Source: Mugil cephalus (lineage: Eukaryota > Chordata > Actinopteri > Mugiliformes > Mugilidae). From it: a DNA stretch of 64,000 nucleotides. The position numbers and the translations under genes were made by a program. This document shows, piece by piece, positions 62,882 through 64,000 of this stretch. The DNA is taken from the NCBI RefSeq assembly GCF_022458985.1, contig NC_061779.1:12376001-12440000 (forward strand), given 5' to 3'. Positions within the stretch are counted from its first letter, which is position 1, and every line of letters starts with the position of its first letter. Under the pieces are notes generated by a model. That model ran no database searches and was not told the DNA's origin. It saw only the letters and a program-made list of their open reading frames with translations.

Positions 62882-64000
62882 GTGGAATCTAGGACACATG
62901 AAAAATTGAAATCTTTCTTGGGGAGTCCTCATCATCAGCATATGTTGCTCTCGTCTCTGGTTCACAGTCTCTTTTTCTACTTCAGCAGCACCTCTCACTA
63001 TTCCTCCCACTCGTGGTGTCAAAGTTTGCCCACACTTGTTCAGACTCCTCTTGTTCATTCATTCACTCATTCATTCAGCTGCGGGACTAAAAATACACAC
63101 CTCATCTTAAATAACTCTTTGCTTTTTACTCTTAAAGTGTTTTGTTTACATGAGGCATTATTCCCCTGAGATCTATTTGGCATCATTAAGCACTTGGCCC
63201 GTTCATTATAACACCCACTCACTGGCTTATATGTGTATTATAAAATCTGCTGGTGATTATTTTGTATCCATACAAGAAATACCGTTATTTTTATCACTTT
63301 AATGTTCTTCGTAGCTCCATCTATTGAAACTCAGAAGCAAATATAGTAATTAGATTCTAGGTTAGATGCTAAATCAAGCTTCAGATCTGACTTTGGATTT
63401 TTCAAAGCAGTTTTGTGCAGTGTCATTAGATCTCTAATCATTTCATCTCACCAGCATCTCTTCTACTTATTAGGTCTTGTCCAGGCTGGCTTGTTATTTT
63501 CAGGTGGTTCCAAGAGTGAAAAATGTCTCCTGCTTCAAGCTACTGAATCACCCACTTGGGAAATGAAAAAGAGATGAGAGAGAAAGAGAGATGAGAGCGA
63601 GAGATGGCCCATAAAGGTAAACTGGGCAAACAGCCAGACATTTAAAGCCTTCCTTTACAGGGAAATAGCTTCATCAGATAAACAGGTGTGCTGATGTAGA
63701 ATCCCAATAAGCAACACATCAGACCTGAGGGATTTATAGACGGAGGCCGTTCCTTCCAAGTGTTGTTTGACCTTCAGGAGCAGTCCGACACTCTGTTAAG
63801 CCTGCCCTGCTTAGTTTCACTTGGCTGTAATTGGCTTAATGGCCGGTAGACGTAGTGGACAGGAAAACTTTCCTGCTGAAAAGCAGACTTATTCATGCTG
63901 GACCTGGTGTTTGACCAGGAGGAAATCTTCACATTGCGGCGAAGGAAACGGTGTAACTGTTTGTCTCTTTGTTTGGGACACAAAGAAAAAAAAAAAGAAG
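62882..64000. other. Gene-free right edge
   Basis: No coding exon is recognised. The last 400 bp are non-repetitive and of moderate GC content, unlike most of the preceding sequence; this could be a conserved non-coding element, but that cannot be judged from one genome. Confidence 0.35.

Noticed and set aside
31560..64000. Search for snd1 and lrrc4, the expected next genes
   Set aside because: No large leucine-rich coding exon and no piece resembling the SND1 C-terminus was found; they may lie further right.
1..64000. CRISPR arrays, bacterial operons, plasmid or phage features
   Set aside because: The DNA is plainly vertebrate: spliced genes, microsatellites and eukaryotic transposons; no spaced direct repeats of the CRISPR kind were seen.

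Overview
The window is nuclear DNA of a ray-finned, probably percomorph, fish. The evidence is spliced genes with GT-AG introns, many decayed Tc1/mariner and hAT DNA transposons, long CA/GT and CT/GA microsatellites, and a fish-type leptin linked to rbm28. The species cannot be named from the sequence.

Left part (0-11 kb): a prrt4 gene (proline-rich multi-pass membrane protein) lies on the minus strand with two coding exons and a probable upstream non-coding exon. It is followed by a three-exon TMEM53-type (DUF829, alpha/beta-hydrolase fold) gene on the plus strand. A decayed hAT-like element lies between them.

Middle part (17-31.5 kb): rbm28, a four-RRM nucleolar ribosome-biogenesis factor, is reconstructed here as 20 coding exons and 765 residues on the plus strand. 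Its introns carry a Tc1-like element with matching ends, a hAT MITE, and a 2.8 kb intron made of duplicated segments plus a 41-bp minisatellite. Tail-to-tail with it, on the minus strand, is leptin (158 residues, two coding exons). A TATA box and a probable tiny non-coding first exon lie 0.8 kb upstream of its start codon.

Right part (31.5-64 kb): I found no protein-coding gene. The outstanding feature is a mir-129 precursor on the minus strand at 38.3-38.4 kb, with both mature arms present. A CRE-containing, CpG-containing promoter-like block near 41 kb could be its promoter. The rest holds fragments of Tc1-like and hAT transposons, microsatellites, two short near-perfect inverted repeats, and one candidate 5' non-coding exon near 46.96 kb.

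From memory of human 7q32, MIR129-1, LEP, RBM28 and PRRT4 lie in that order. The window therefore preserves an ancient vertebrate block, with prrt4 flipped and a TMEM53-like gene present between prrt4 and rbm28. Apart from linkage, these genes share no evident pathway: leptin is an energy-balance hormone, RBM28 is nucleolar, TMEM53 is a nuclear-envelope protein and miR-129 is mostly neuronal.
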